NCBI GenBank assembly: GCA_033675265.1
Contig: JAUJYZ010000157.1
Coordinates: 167,001-231,000 of the forward strand
Length of the DNA stretch: 64,000 nucleotides
Direction: 5' to 3'
Origin: Actinostola sp. cb2023
Taxonomy: Eukaryota; Cnidaria; Anthozoa; Actiniaria; Actinostolidae
In this document: positions 11,579-22,586 of the stretch, in pieces
How positions within the stretch are numbered: position 1 is the stretch's first letter
Layout: every line of letters begins with the position of its first letter
Notes under the pieces: generated by a model
Told to the model about the DNA's origin: nothing
Databases searched by the model: none
The model's input: the letters and a program-made list of their open reading frames with translations, nothing else
Program-made: the position numbers and the translations under genes

Positions 11579-11701
11579 CAACTTTTGCAAATGTGTTTCT
11601 GATGACATTGTGAACCTCTGTACGCAATGTGGAGCCAATCTGACGAATTCTAGTATGCTCAAACGGAAAAGTGCCGAGTCCGGGTAGAGGTATCTTTCGA
11701 A
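11579..11701 (-). CDS. Candidate internal coding exon, phase 1-1, minus strand
   Basis: On the minus strand a long T-rich tract ends in 'cttgtag', followed by 123 nt (41 codons) and then a consensus donor 'G|GTAAGC'. Read in phase 1 the exon is open: 'RKIPLPGLGTFPFEHTRIRQ', then residues ending 'NTFAKV'. The tract upstream is what makes the surrounding frame look like a transmembrane helix; it is better explained as the polypyrimidine tract. I do not recognise the peptide. It points to a second gene on the opposite strand, or to a pseudo-exon; no companion exon was found. Confidence 0.4.
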
Positions 11702-11961
11702 CTACAAGAACAGCAAGGCAAAAACAAAAACAAAAAGCCGATACAGCAAATGTAAAACTACAAGACTCAGTGAAATTATTAACATAGAAAGACGAAAAGG
11801 AACCTCTGCTCTCAGCTGGGTAATCATAATGAAGACTTTCTATTTCCAATAATTCACTTGTCTCAGTTTTCATAACGATTATAAAGTAAATTAAATCATG
11901 CAAAATACTAGTGACAATTTCATGCAGTCAGTCAAATGTCTTTTCTTTTCCTTCCATACAG

Positions 11962-11979
11962 CTGGACGGAAAGCAGTAG
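11962..11979 (+). CDS. Possible 18-nt micro-exon, phase 1-1
   Basis: A pyrimidine-rich tract ('ttttcttttccttccatacag') is followed by 18 nt and a perfect donor 'G|GTAAGT'. In phase 1 the piece would add about six residues (x-G-R-K-A-V-G). Its phase matches every other exon of the downstream plus-strand gene. So short an exon could arise by chance, hence low confidence. Confidence 0.25.
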   Translation: MDGKQ

Positions 11980-12292
11980 GTAAGTCTATCTATTAATGTG
12001 ACTGATACTACTACACGATGGCTCGATCACCATAACTATGTATAACTACAACTGTCCTTTGTCTTACACACATTGCATTCCAGGTAGTCGAACTCTTAAT
12101 TAAACATGTTTAGGATGCATTGAGCATTAATCGATGCAAGTATATCACACTTGAGTTGTCAACATTTATTATTCTTGGTTTTGTTTCAATTAGAAGCAAC
12201 ATGCACACTTTGAAAATATCAATATCTCTCAGAAATTAAAAGTGTGTTATTTTACAATTCACAACGAAACCAAACCGATACAATAACAGTAC

Positions 12293-12476
12293 AGTCGAAC
12301 CTCTATTAAGCGGCCAACCCCGGGGAATTGGCAAGTGGCCGCTAAATAAAGGTTGGCCGCTTAATAGAGGTGTAAAACAATACTAAAACACTCTTTCGAA
12401 CATTGACCACTGGCCGCTAAATAGAGGTTTACGTTGGCCGCTTAATAGGTGGCCGCTTAATAGAGGTTCGACTATA
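12293..12476. mobile_element. Tc1/mariner-type MITE
   Basis: The ends 'cagtcgaacctctattaag' and 'cttaatagaggttcgacta' are inverted copies, and the interior repeats 'ggccgctaaata' motifs on both strands. It is flanked by TA dinucleotides, as expected for Tc1/mariner-type insertion. Closely related 'aacctctatt' MITEs are widespread in invertebrate genomes. No transposase. Confidence 0.7.
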
Positions 12477-12850
12477 CTTGCAAAATAAGAAGAGTAGGGC
12501 GTTAAGTGGTGAATATTACAATCTAAAGACATTAGAAATATCTACTCCTAAGGTATTCATGCTGATTATAAGAACCCTTAGGAAACACACCTGTTGAATT
12601 CAACCATAATATTTGGAAATATTACACTGAACCTGCAGCTAGGAATAAATATCATGAAACGTTTTCATATATGATAGCTCAGCGAAGGGTAGAACGTTAT
12701 CAGTTGTGGCGGTAAATATTCAGAATAATCGTGTAGTCATTTTTCCCCATTTGTTACATAAGTATTTACAATTAGAACACGTTCATAAAATAGCGAGAAT
12801 GGGCTTGCTTCAAAAAGTGTCACTTTTACTGACATTCCATTTTTTTCTAG

Positions 12851-13207
12851 TTGTCTGCTTAAGGATCTCGTTTGAGGGTATGACTGCTTTATTGAACGAC
12901 CCGGAAGTACGAGATAAATTGAAGAAGAAAGTCGTAGAAGAGGTTGTGCAATTGGGATTCAACTATCTGACCGATCGTCCGGGTTCCGTCGTGTTTGTAC
13001 TGGAAACCACAAATCTGACGGCTTTAAAAGAACTCTGGAAGAAGTGCCGCGATGATTCACTTAGAAATGATCTCAATATAGCAATCAGTGAAAGTCAAGA
13101 AATGGAAGAAAAGTTCGAAGGGGTGGACATTGACTTCATAGTTGACATTGATGAGGAAGAGTTTCGTGAAGCATGCTGGGAACTCCACCTTTTCTCCCAA
13201 AATGAAG
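12851..13207 (+). CDS. Host gene, first recognised exon: TRADD-N-like domain
   Basis: A 357-nt exon (119 codons), phase 1 at both ends. It is bounded by 'ttttttctag' upstream and by 'GAAG|GTAAGG' downstream. The translation 'MTALLNDPEVRDKLKKKVVE' leads into 'RPGSVVFVLETTNLTALKEL', then 'W', and later 'VDIDEEEFREACWEL'. The order (Gly-Ser-hydrophobic strand, a helix ending Leu-Trp, then a strand and 'ID-E-E-F/Y-R') resembles the TRADD N-terminal fold found in many cnidarian and lancelet adaptor-like proteins. Assignment is by eye. The start is uncertain: an in-frame ATG lies at 12799-12801, before the acceptor, and gives a hydrophobic leader ('LLLTFHFFLVV'). Another lies at 12880-12882. The gene could also start in an unseen upstream exon. 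Confidence 0.6.
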
Positions 13208-13434
13208 GTAAGGATGGATGGCTAAAACGACGTAAGCCACGTCTTAAGGTAGACAAACCCAGCCCGAAGCCAGCCCTAGGCTTAGCCAAGGCGTGGCTTA
13301 GTTGGAAATGTGTTGTTTAGACCCATTTATACAAGTGGTCGTCTGCGACTGCGCTGCTTATTTTCTCTCGTTTAAATGAGCCTTACACAAAGTATAGTAG
13401 AGACTTTGTATCATGCATTTTTCATTTTATTCAG

Positions 13435-16128
13435 ATGTAGAAGAGCAAGAAAAGTCAAGTGAATTTGCTAAGAGGCAACGTCGGAACTCCTTATCATGTG
13501 AGCAGGATTTACCAGCTGGTGAAACAACTCAGCTGGTCTGGCAAGACTGGATCAAACTGAAAGAAACTTACAATGAGTTGACCATGGAAAGTAGTAAAAG
13601 GAGAAAAGCTGAGAAGAAGGTGGCTGAATTAACACATGAGATAGAGTTGCACACTATTCAGGAAGAAAGAAGAAATGTGCTGGAAGAACAACAAAGGTCA
13701 GAAAATGCAGCCAAGATTGTTGAGTTACAGCATGAGATCGAAATAATCAGCAAGCAAATGGTTGAAGTTGAGAGGCAGAATGCCAACTTGCAAAACAATA
13801 TAGCCCAGCTAAAATCGGAACTACAAGTTAGCAAAGACCTTGTCAACAGGCTTGTAGATCCTTTATCGAATTGCAAACCAGAAGAGATGGTGAAAACGTT
13901 AGAACAACTGACTATTGGTCTAATTGCAAAACTACCAGAATCTGCACCATTGCTAGAAAGACTGCTGCAGGAATGTACCGAAGCATTGACGAAGGCTGAC
14001 TGGGGCTCTCTTGATAATGAGAGTAAGATGAATCTTGCCTTAGGTATGATGACTTTAGTAAACCAGCGACTTGGTAAACATCCTGATCTCAGTCTGGATG
14101 TGTTGTTACAAGTAATGCAAGAAAATACAAAGGTATTGGAGAAAATTCATTGGTCCTCCCTTGATGATGGCAGTAGAATGAAGTTGGCCTCAGGTATTGA
14201 AAGTATGATGACGTCAGTAAACCAGCGACTTGGTGAACATCCTGATCTCAGTCTTGATGTGTTGTTAAAAATAATGCAAGAAAATACAAAAGTATTGAAA
14301 AAACGCAATTGGTACGCCCTTGATGATGGCAGTAGCATGAAGTTGGCCTCAGGTATTGAAAGTATGATGACGTCAGTAAACCAGCGACTTGGTGAACATC
14401 CTGATATCAGCCTTGATGTGTTGTTAAAAATAATGCAAGAAAATACAAAAGTATTGGAAAAACTCAATTGGTACGCCCTTGATGATGGCATTAGAATGAA
14501 GTTGGCCTCAGGTATTGAAAGTATGATGACGTCAGTAAACCAGCGACTTGGTGAACATCCTGATCTCAGTCTTGATGTGTTGTTAAAAATAATGCAAGAA
14601 AATACAAAAGTATTGGAAAAACTCAATTGGTACTCCCTTGATGATGGCATTAGAATGAAGTTGGCCTCAGGTATTGAAAGTATGATGACGTCAGTAAACC
14701 AGCGACTTGGTGAACATCCTGATATCAGCCTTGATGTGTTGTTAAAAATAATGCAAGAAAATACAAAGGTATTGGAGAAAATCCATTGGTCCCACCTTGA
14801 TGATGGCAGTAGAATGAAGTTGGCCTCATGTATTGAAAGTATGATGACGTCAGTGAATCAGCGGCTTGGCGAACATTCTGATCTCAGTCTTGATGTGTTG
14901 TTAAAAATAATGCAAGAAAATACAAAGGTATTGGACAAACTCCAATGGTCCCACCTTGATGGTGGCAGTAGAATGAAGTTGGCCTCAGGTATTGAAAGTA
15001 TGATGACGTCAGTGAACCAGCGGCTTGGTGAACATCCTGATTTCAGTCTTGATGTGTTGTTAAAAATAATGCAAGAAAATACAAAGGTATTGGAGAAAAT
15101 CTATTGGTCCGACCTTGATGATGGCAGTAGAATGAAGTTGGCCTCAGGTATTGAAAGTATGATGACGTCAGTGAATCAGCGGCTTGGCGAACATCCTGAT
15201 TTCAGTGTTGATGTGTTGTTAAAAATAATGCAAGAAAATACAAAGGTATTGGACAAACTCCAATGGTCCCACCTTGATGATGGCAGTAGAATGAAGTTGG
15301 CCTCAGGTATTGAAAGTATGATGACGTCAGTGAACCAGCGGCTTGGTGAACATCCTGATTTCAGTGTTGATGTATTGTTAAAAATAATGCAAGAAAATAC
15401 AAAGGTATTGGAGGAAATCCATTGGTCCCACCTTGATGATGGCAGTAGAATGAAGTTGGCCTCAGGTATTGAAAGTATGATGGCTTTAATGATCCAGCAG
15501 TTCCCTAAATATCCCGAACTGAACCTTGAAGTATTTCATGATGTTATTCGTATGAGTAGGGTGATTTTGGAAAAGATCAGTTGGTCTGATCTCCAACATG
15601 ATGTACAGATTAAAGTCATAACATGTTTAGAGGTGATGATGGATGTACTCTCTCAAATACTACCCGGTTCCTCTGATCAGATACTGACCAGTGACGCAGT
15701 GTGTATTATCCTAACAATGTCAAGTCTACTCCCACAGTCTTCTGACGTCATCTCAAGGTTACAAGCTCATCTCGAAACCATGATGAAGGCTATTGCGAAA
15801 GGAAGTTTCATGAAGTACGATATACATACAAGTTTAGTCATGGCGGAAAGATTAGTTGACAAGTTGCCAACCAAAGCAATGTCATCTGAAGTGGCGCTGG
15901 TGATACTGACTATCATATCCACTCCATTGAGCTTTATATTAGAAGAAAAAGAACGACATACAGGTCGATATCTTCAGGAAGCGATTAGTCATCACGACGA
16001 GATGTACGAGATGTTATCTTCCAGTATATACAAGCTATCATCCTTCCTAGGTATTTTAGATGTGTCAAACAGTGAACAGCTAAAAACACATGTTAATACT
16101 TTGGATCAAGTGTTGGACAACCTGAAAG
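13435..16128 (+). CDS. Host gene, large exon: coiled coil plus 53-residue repeat scaffold
   Basis: 2694 nt (898 codons), phase 1-1. It follows 'ttttcattttattcag' and ends 'CTGAAAG|GTATGA'; open sequence before and beyond these sites is intron. Residues about 30-160 form a heptad-rich coiled coil ('RRKAEKKVAELTHEIELH' and on). A degenerate helical unit follows, then nine nearly identical 53-residue repeats (14046-15476) and two or three diverged units ('MMALMIQQFPKYPELNLEVF' and on). The repeats look all-helical, as in alpha-solenoids, but I cannot match a named family. No signal peptide or membrane segment is in the exon. Spliced to 12851-13207 it makes a TRADD-N-like, coiled-coil, repeat protein, perhaps a cytosolic oligomerising adaptor (inference). 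The small exons downstream continue the same phase. Confidence 0.75.
14046..15476 (+). repeat. Nine tandem 159-bp coding repeats
   Basis: Exactly 9 x 159 bp. Each unit encodes 53 residues starting 'MMTSVNQRLGEHPD' (first unit 'MMTLVNQRLGKHPD') and ending 'KLASGIES'. The units are almost identical in DNA. Differences gather at a few codons: the residue after 'HPD' (L/I/F), the stretch before the Trp ('EKIH', 'KKRN', 'EKLN', 'DKLQ', 'EKIY', 'EEIH') and the residues just after it. From unit 5 to unit 9, I-type and 'DKLQ'-type units alternate, suggesting a 318-bp higher-order unit. Units 2-9 each carry one 'tgacgtca' palindrome. Confidence 0.95.
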
Positions 16129-16552
16129 GTATGACGCTAAACGTATTTTATTGTAGCTTTTATACTGCTTATATTTTGGGGTTGGAATCAATGTCGTTTG
16201 TACGATGTATGTTTGTATGTATGTATGTTTTGAAAATTTGGCTTATCACCTTTATCACCTTTATCATCATGGATTCATTCACTATAAAATTATGTTTTAC
16301 AAGTGTTTTATACCAGTAAGTTTGGCAAAGTCAAAGTTAAAGTTTATGCAAATGAAGACGACTTTATTTCTGAATTAAGCGGGGTAGACTAGGGAGGTTT
16401 TTGTCACTATCTAGTAGAGCAAAGAAATTATATGAAATTTTATTATCGATATTTTCCGATATTGAACATGCATAAATAACTGATCAATGCGTGCTTTAAT
16501 TCGCAAAATTCAGTATACATCGATCGGACGGTCGGGAAGCAAAAATATGTGA

Positions 16553-17429
16553 CATATCAAACTTATGTCCTGCATCATTGAACATTTGCTCCTGTTGGGA
16601 TCCAGTATCACGCGGACAACGTTTTTTGTTAATGCTTTGTTTACTAATGCACGTGAGGCCCGATTGATCCAGCAATTTGTTCACTGTGACCGCTAAATAA
16701 AGCAGATTCGTACGTGACTGGTTTATCATTTCTGAATTCATATTTTTCCTTTGACAATGTGTAAATCAGGTAGCTAAAATATAAGAGAGGATGGAAAAGC
16801 TGCATATGTTTCCTCAACGGGAAAATATATCACAAATTCGAACTAACTTATTGATCTCGTGCGTGTAAATATTGGAAATTGCCTTCAAAAAACGTCCTTT
16901 CCGAGCCATAATTTATTTGCGAATTCGCCGGCCTATGTAGCTTCTACATACAGACCGAGATACAGAGCACCAATATGATGTTCACAATTACCAAACAAAG
17001 AGTTTTAGATTTCATTTTGCCACCGCTTAATTAAGTTTAATATACATGTATTTTATATCAAAATGCGCGTACAATTACAGAGCATTAGAATCCGGCGGTA
17101 GGTTTTTGATTGACAGAATGAATTCAGAGGGATTTTGTGTGCAGCGTATGTCACGCTCTCCTATATCTCTTCAGAGATTTCAGTTCGATTGACTTTGAAG
17201 AAACGGAAAATGCCACCTTCAAACCTCTTTATTTGTGCTTGAATTGCCAGCTTATTCATTCGTTACATATTCGTCTTTTATATTCCGTTGGTAGGTTTTT
17301 GATTTGTATTTTAACAATGCAGTAAAAAGCAAAAAATGTATCAAAATCATGCTGTTTTTCGCCTAAACAAGACTCGCCTCATCTGCATATGTGAAACAAT
17401 GACCTTTTGTATAACATAAGTTTGATATG
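16553..17429 (+). mobile_element. TIR element, copy 1 (877 bp)
   Basis: The ends 'catatcaaacttatgt' and 'acataagtttgatatg' are inverted copies. Further copies lie at 42016-42872 (inverted) and 47637-48524 (direct). A 62-codon open frame (17137-17325 here) starting 'CSVCHALLYLF' is the same in all three, but it has no recognisable domain and may be chance. No transposase is seen, so the element is probably non-autonomous. It sits in the intron after the large exon. Confidence 0.8.
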
Positions 17430-17616
17430 GAAAAGAAAGATGCCTTATGATCATGACGGAGCTTACAGCTTAAGAGGAGATTTTTTAAGAACGCGCGTAT
17501 TGAGCGCCAAAAACCAATAGCATGGAGAATATGTTTTGTACAAGGCTGAAACTGCTTTAGCAAAGAGTTCAAGTTATTTGTGATGGTTTTTAACCGGCAA
17601 AAGTGAAATTAGAGTG

Positions 17617-20600
17617 TAATAATAATAATAATATAACTTTATTTAAACACGGTGGACCCATCAGGATTTTACAAAGAAATATGATAAAATTGTAAATATC
17701 TATATACATAAACACTCTATCTATCTAATTATTATATATAAAAACTAATACTATAAATAAACAAAATAACCTGCTTTTCAGGAGTGCCGTGTATTTAGTG
17801 AACTAGTTAAAAAATCGTTTACAGCCAGCACGAAAACTACTAAGGGTTTGTGCTTGCCGTAATTCGTTTGGGAGGCCATTCCAAAGAACAGCCCCATTAT
17901 AGCTAAAGCTATTTTTTCGATAATTAGTGCGAGGAAATGGTATAGTAAGTTTGCACTCGGTGTCCCGCAATGAATAGCTTGTAACGCTGCTACGGTCTAC
18001 AAATTTTGAGCGAAGGTAATCCGGAGCAAGACCATTAAGTGATTTATAGACCATAACAGCTTTTTGAATTTGGCGTTGGCAGTCCAGTTTTTTCCAACCG
18101 AGCAATTCAAATAGATCATCGGCATTAGTGTCATAGCTGGAGAAAGTTAAAACCCGAGCCGCACGATTTTGTAGCTTTTGTAATTTAGAGGCCAGGGTCT
18201 TACCACAATTTCCCCACACAACACTGCAGTAATCAAAATGTGGCTGGATCAGCGAAGTAAAGATAAGCTGCAGAGTTCTGTGAGGAACAAAAGGTCTAAT
18301 ACGTTTCAGGGCCCCGATACCAGAGGCAATTTTTTTAGATAATTTGTCGATATGTGCGTTCCAAGACAGACTTTCATCAATTAATACTCCAAGTGATTTC
18401 GTACTGGAGACTTGTTTGATAGAAGCTCCATTAATTGTTAATGACGGGACAGTCTCAACAGTCATTAACCTTTGCCTTGACCCTATTAACATGAATTCTG
18501 TCTTAGACGTATTTAAAGTAAGCTTGTTTGCGTTAAGCCACTCTTTGACATTGACCAAATCTTGATTTAGAAAATGGTTAATGCTATCAACATTATCAGA
18601 TGCGAAAGTTAGATGAGTATCATCTGCATACATACGAGGCTGACAATGGGAAATACAGTTTGGGAGATCGTTGATGTAAAGGAGGAACAGCAAAGGCCCC
18701 AGGATGGTCCCCTGAGGAATGCCACATGATAGTGAACAGTTATCTGACAAATAGCCATTCACTAAGCATTTTTGATTGCGTTCACTCAGATAGGAATTGA
18801 ACCAGTCATTAGAGATACCCCCAATGCCATACTCGTATAATTTCGACAAAAGAATGACATGGTCCACCGTATCGAAAGCTTTTTTAAGATCTAAGAAAAC
18901 TACGGCGTTTATTTCACCCTTGTCAATGTTAACAGCCCAATTGTCAGTAGCCTCGAGTAATGCAGTGACAGTAGAGTGAAGGTGTCGAAACCCTGACTGG
19001 TGACTAGAAAGTAGGTTATTATCAGTTAAATATGTGAAGACCTGATCGTAAACTATTCTTTCAAACACTTTCGCCACTACCGGGATAATTGAGATTGGGC
19101 GGTAGTTATTCAGATCGTCACGTTTCCCCTGTTTGAATAGTGGAATAACTTTAGAACACTTCCAGTCATCTGGGGAAATGCCTGTGACAATAGAGCGATT
19201 GAAAATGGAACAAAGAGAGTAAGCAATCAGGTCAGCACATTCACAAAGTAGCCTGGCAGAGATTGAATCTAGGCCAGTTGCTTTAGATTTGCTTAGTTTA
19301 GATACTAATGAATAAACTGTAGTTATATTGGTTTGTTTTAGCTCGAATAAATTTGCATTGTTGGAAATAAAATCAAGATATTCTAAATGTGAGCGGCTTT
19401 CATCGGGTATTGCACTAGCTAACCTAGGCCCAACACTAGCGAAGTGTTCATTAAAGGCCTCAGCTAGCTTTTGTGCATCAACAATGGAGTTACCGTTATT
19501 GTTTATCTCTTTTATATTCGAGCTTTTCAATTTTCTTGCAGAGAGCTCATTAGCGATTCTCCAAGTCGCTCTTGAGTTCCCTGCATTGTCATGAAAAGCC
19601 TTCTTGTAATACGATTCTTTTGCATTTTTTATTTCGGTATTCACAGAATTGCGGCATTTCTTGTAATTTAGCCAATCCGCAGGAGTATTTGAACAAGAAG
19701 CTTTTAATTTCAAGACATCTCTTTCATGCATGTGTTGTTTTAGCTGAGATGTAATCCAGGGTGATTTGGCAACACGAACACGTTTTGTGCGTATGGGAGC
19801 ATGCTTATCAACGACCTTATAAAAAATAGTTTTCCAAGCACACCACATACTGTTCGGATCATCATGTAGATTTATACTGCCCCAATTCTGTGAACAAATG
19901 TCATCACGAAAGTTTTGTGAGTTAAAGTGTTTAAACTTTCTATATGTCACCGTAGAATGACCCTTGTTAGGTAGACCAATAGAAATTTTTCGATAGGCGT
20001 AAACAAGACTATGATCACTAATGCCGACGTGCGAGACACCGGAGCAAACCACCCGATCCGGACAATTAGTAAATATTAAATCAATCAAAGTTGACGAGGT
20101 TTCGGTAACTCGCGTTGGTTTGTTTATGAATTGATGTAAACTGTAGAGATCAGTTATGCTGGTCAGCCGACGTGAATTATTATCCAGCTGCGTTGCAGCT
20201 AAATTACAATTCAAGTCACCAGCTATGTAAAATTCAATACCTTCGGCATCAAGCCTGCCAACGAGGGTTTCATATGAACTAAATTTGTCAATAGTTGAAT
20301 CCGGTGGCCTATACCATGTTGCAATGACAAAAGACTTCGATCGTGGCTTACGAATTTTCGAGTTGGTCGAGGGATAAATCTATGCGTTGTGCGTAAGTGA
20401 TAGTGGATAGAATGTAAAAACACACCCCTCCACCAAATCTCCCATTCACGCCTCGGTCACGACGGACAATATCATATCCCGGAATATACAGCTCGTTATC
20501 CGTAATTGACGAGTCAAGCCTTGATTCATTAATAGCTAAAACATCTATAGGATTGACAGTGTTAATCCAAAGTGAAAATTTGATTTGAAAACAGTCCACA

Positions 20601-20640
20601 TGGGCTAGATCTGTATATTTGCTAGTATTGCTGATGTTTT
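17617..20640 (-). mobile_element. 5'-truncated CR1/jockey-like LINE
   Basis: A minus-strand non-LTR retrotransposon about 3 kb long. Its 3' end is at 17617-17640, where the sequence ends in an (ATT)n tail just after 'aaataaagtt', the microsatellite-type tail of CR1/L2-like elements. The 5' end breaks off inside the endonuclease domain near 20640. The coding part is described separately. The bordering DNA on both sides contains a related 'aaattagagtgt' motif, so the LINE probably landed in an older repeat. Confidence 0.8.
17803..20600 (-). pseudogene. LINE ORF2-like: endonuclease C-terminus and reverse transcriptase
   Basis: A continuous frame of about 800 codons (17803-20214) begins in the C-terminal part of an apurinic-type endonuclease ('LIDLIFTNCPDRVV', 'GISDHSLVYAYR'). 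The RT follows: 'NYRPISIIPVVAKVFERIV', 'HQSGFRHLHST', 'VFLDLKKAFDTVDH' (first catalytic Asp), 'GIPQGTILGPLLFLLYINDL' and the YADD box in 'RMYADDTHL'. A C-terminal region follows ('YCSVVWGNCG', 'KLQNRAARVL'). Upstream, the endonuclease continues in other frames ('VLAINESRLDSSITD', 'FYIAGDLNCNL'), so at least two frameshifts separate the parts near 20215 and 20345. The N-terminus and any ORF1 are missing. The RT itself looks intact. Confidence 0.85.
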
Positions 20641-20644
20641 CCCC

Positions 20645-21135
20645 TGAATTACCTCAAATTTGAAACAAAAAGCAGGAAAATGGCTTTGTACAACGCTAAA
20701 ACAGCTTTAGGCAGAGAATTTACTTTGTTTTTAATAGTTTGTGCTTAGTTAAAATAAAATTAGAGTGTTAATCCAAGGCGAAAATCGAAATTCAAACTGT
20801 TCAAAAGCGCTCGTTTTTGGCGCTTTTGGCGGATATTACGCGATGTTGAAATAAATATCCTCTTAATCAGAATTGCCAAAAAATGTGTACATTTTTGAAT
20901 TATTCTGATTGACAACGATATATTTTTATTTCGAATTATGAAAGACATTTATATAGAAAGTTCAAGTCTTCCCGCCAAAAGCCGAAATTCCTTTTCGCGC
21001 AGGACTATTGATGTACAGTAACAAGGGTGCTGAATTACCTTAATTAGTTGTACTCCAGACTTAAAGCCTGAGTGACATAAATCTTTTGTCAAGGCGCGTA
21101 CGTACTACAGTTGTTTTCAATGAGGTGCATTTGAT
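20645..21135. other. Intronic DNA, no gene seen
   Basis: AT-rich sequence between the LINE and the next MITE. It includes a divergent copy of the DNA that flanks the LINE on its other side ('aaattagagtgttaatcc'). No exon with splice sites was found. Confidence 0.4.
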
Positions 21136-21139
21136 CATA

Positions 21140-21742
21140 CAGTGGAACCTCTACTTTGGGACACCTCTATTCAGGGGACACCTTCATTAAGGGAACACTT
21201 TTCCAGGTCCGGGCAAAACACTCATATAATCTTTGTATTTACCACCTTTATTAAAGGGACACCTCTATTAAGGGGACGGGGACACTTTTTGAGCTTCCCG
21301 AGTGCTATTTTAACCTTCATTAAGGGGACAACTACTACTAGTAATATACAGTACATTAAACAAATTTAACGATTCTGATTGGCTAAGAAGGTAATTTACA
21401 CGCTGCAATGCACTTGAATTGAAAAAGTAATTGTCTGTAAAACAAATCATGAATATTTATTACAGTAATTGGTAATCATATAATTACCCGGCTAAACTAA
21501 TCTATACAAGCGACAAGTCAAATCGCAATTTAAACAGTCCAAAGTTGCTGTTGTAAGCTTAAATCATGCATTTGACTGTTGAATAAATAAATGGATGCAT
21601 TCCAAGTAAAGAAAACAAGCATTTTTGTTTAGGTGGTTAATTATTAACAAACCCCGTCCAACCTCTATTCAGGAAACACCTCCTTTAAGGGGACACTTTC
21701 CCTGGTCCCGAGGGTGTCTCCTTAATAGAGGTTCCACTGTAT
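21140..21742. mobile_element. Tc1/mariner-type MITE (about 600 bp)
   Basis: The ends 'cagtggaacctctac' and 'aatagaggttccactg' are inverted, flanked by TA on both sides. The interior repeats 'aaggggacac' motifs on both strands. It is a cousin of the MITE at 12293-12476. No transposase. Confidence 0.7.
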
Positions 21743-21914
21743 GCATATGCGAATTTGCGCCGTGTACATAATACATTATTATTATTATTAATTATTATTG
21801 TCCAAATTTATCACGGAGATATTTCAATATCACTAGCTTGTATTATATGATGGAATACATTTCAATACCTAATAGAATATGTTCTGTTCTCTCATGTGAA
21901 TATTTTCCCACAAG

Positions 21915-22043
21915 TCATCAGAAAGAACGTGACTGACAGTGACGAGCCTTTAACCCTGGACAAAGTCGTCAACACTGTTGAGCTCCAGGTACAAGATCTA
22001 CAGAAAATGAGAAAGGATATGTCAGGCATGAAAGATGTGCAGG
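21915..22043 (+). CDS. Host gene exon, 129 nt, phase 1-1
   Basis: It follows 'attttcccacaag' and ends 'GTGCAGG|GTGAGT'. In phase 1 it reads 'VIRKNVTDSDEPLTLDKVVN' and continues as a heptad-like 'VELQVQDLQKMRKDM', a likely coiled coil. Splicing from the large exon's final G gives a Val codon and keeps the frame. Codon use is ordinary here, unlike the micro-exons further on. No named domain. Confidence 0.65.
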
Positions 22044-22586
22044 GTGAGTATACAATTTAGCTACTATAGTACATTGCCAGTTCAGTGCTGTACAACTCAG
22101 TTAAATTACTCATCCATGTGATCCTAGAGAATCATGGGAGCTACTATTTGCCAAGTCTTTCTATATACACATTGCGAAACGCAAGGGAAATGGTTCAGTT
22201 TAATTACACTAGAGAGTTTAATATATAGTACGCTTGTGTTGTTGCTTTTATTTAGGGGATGTTCATTAAATACATTGAGGGGGGGGGGGGGGGGGGGGGG
22301 GGATTGTTGGGGGGAGAGATTTTGCATATTCAAGCGAAAAATTCTTAGAGCCCCTCCGTCCATATCAGGATTTTTTTCCATGCCCCCCTTTAAAGCCCAA
22401 CTTATTTCGAGAGCCCCCCCCCCCCTCCCTTCGCCCATCGCCACCATATGTGCTTTTCATCAACCCATGAAACAAAGTGTACTAATTAGAGTGTAATACT
22501 CAGATAAACACAATAGAAAACAAAAGAATTAGAGTGAAGTAGTGCTAAATACGCTAAAGTGTATTTCACGGGTTTATGAAAACCAC

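Noticed and set aside
12706..12850. N-terminal extension of the first exon, with a hydrophobic leader
   Set aside because: The frame opens at GTG, and the hydrophobic stretch overlaps the T-rich tract before a good acceptor at 12850, so it may be intron. The ATG at 12799 remains possible.
16129..16319. C-terminal membrane-like extension of the large exon
   Set aside because: It follows a good donor (AAAG|GTATGA), and its hydrophobic composition is that of T-rich intron sequence.
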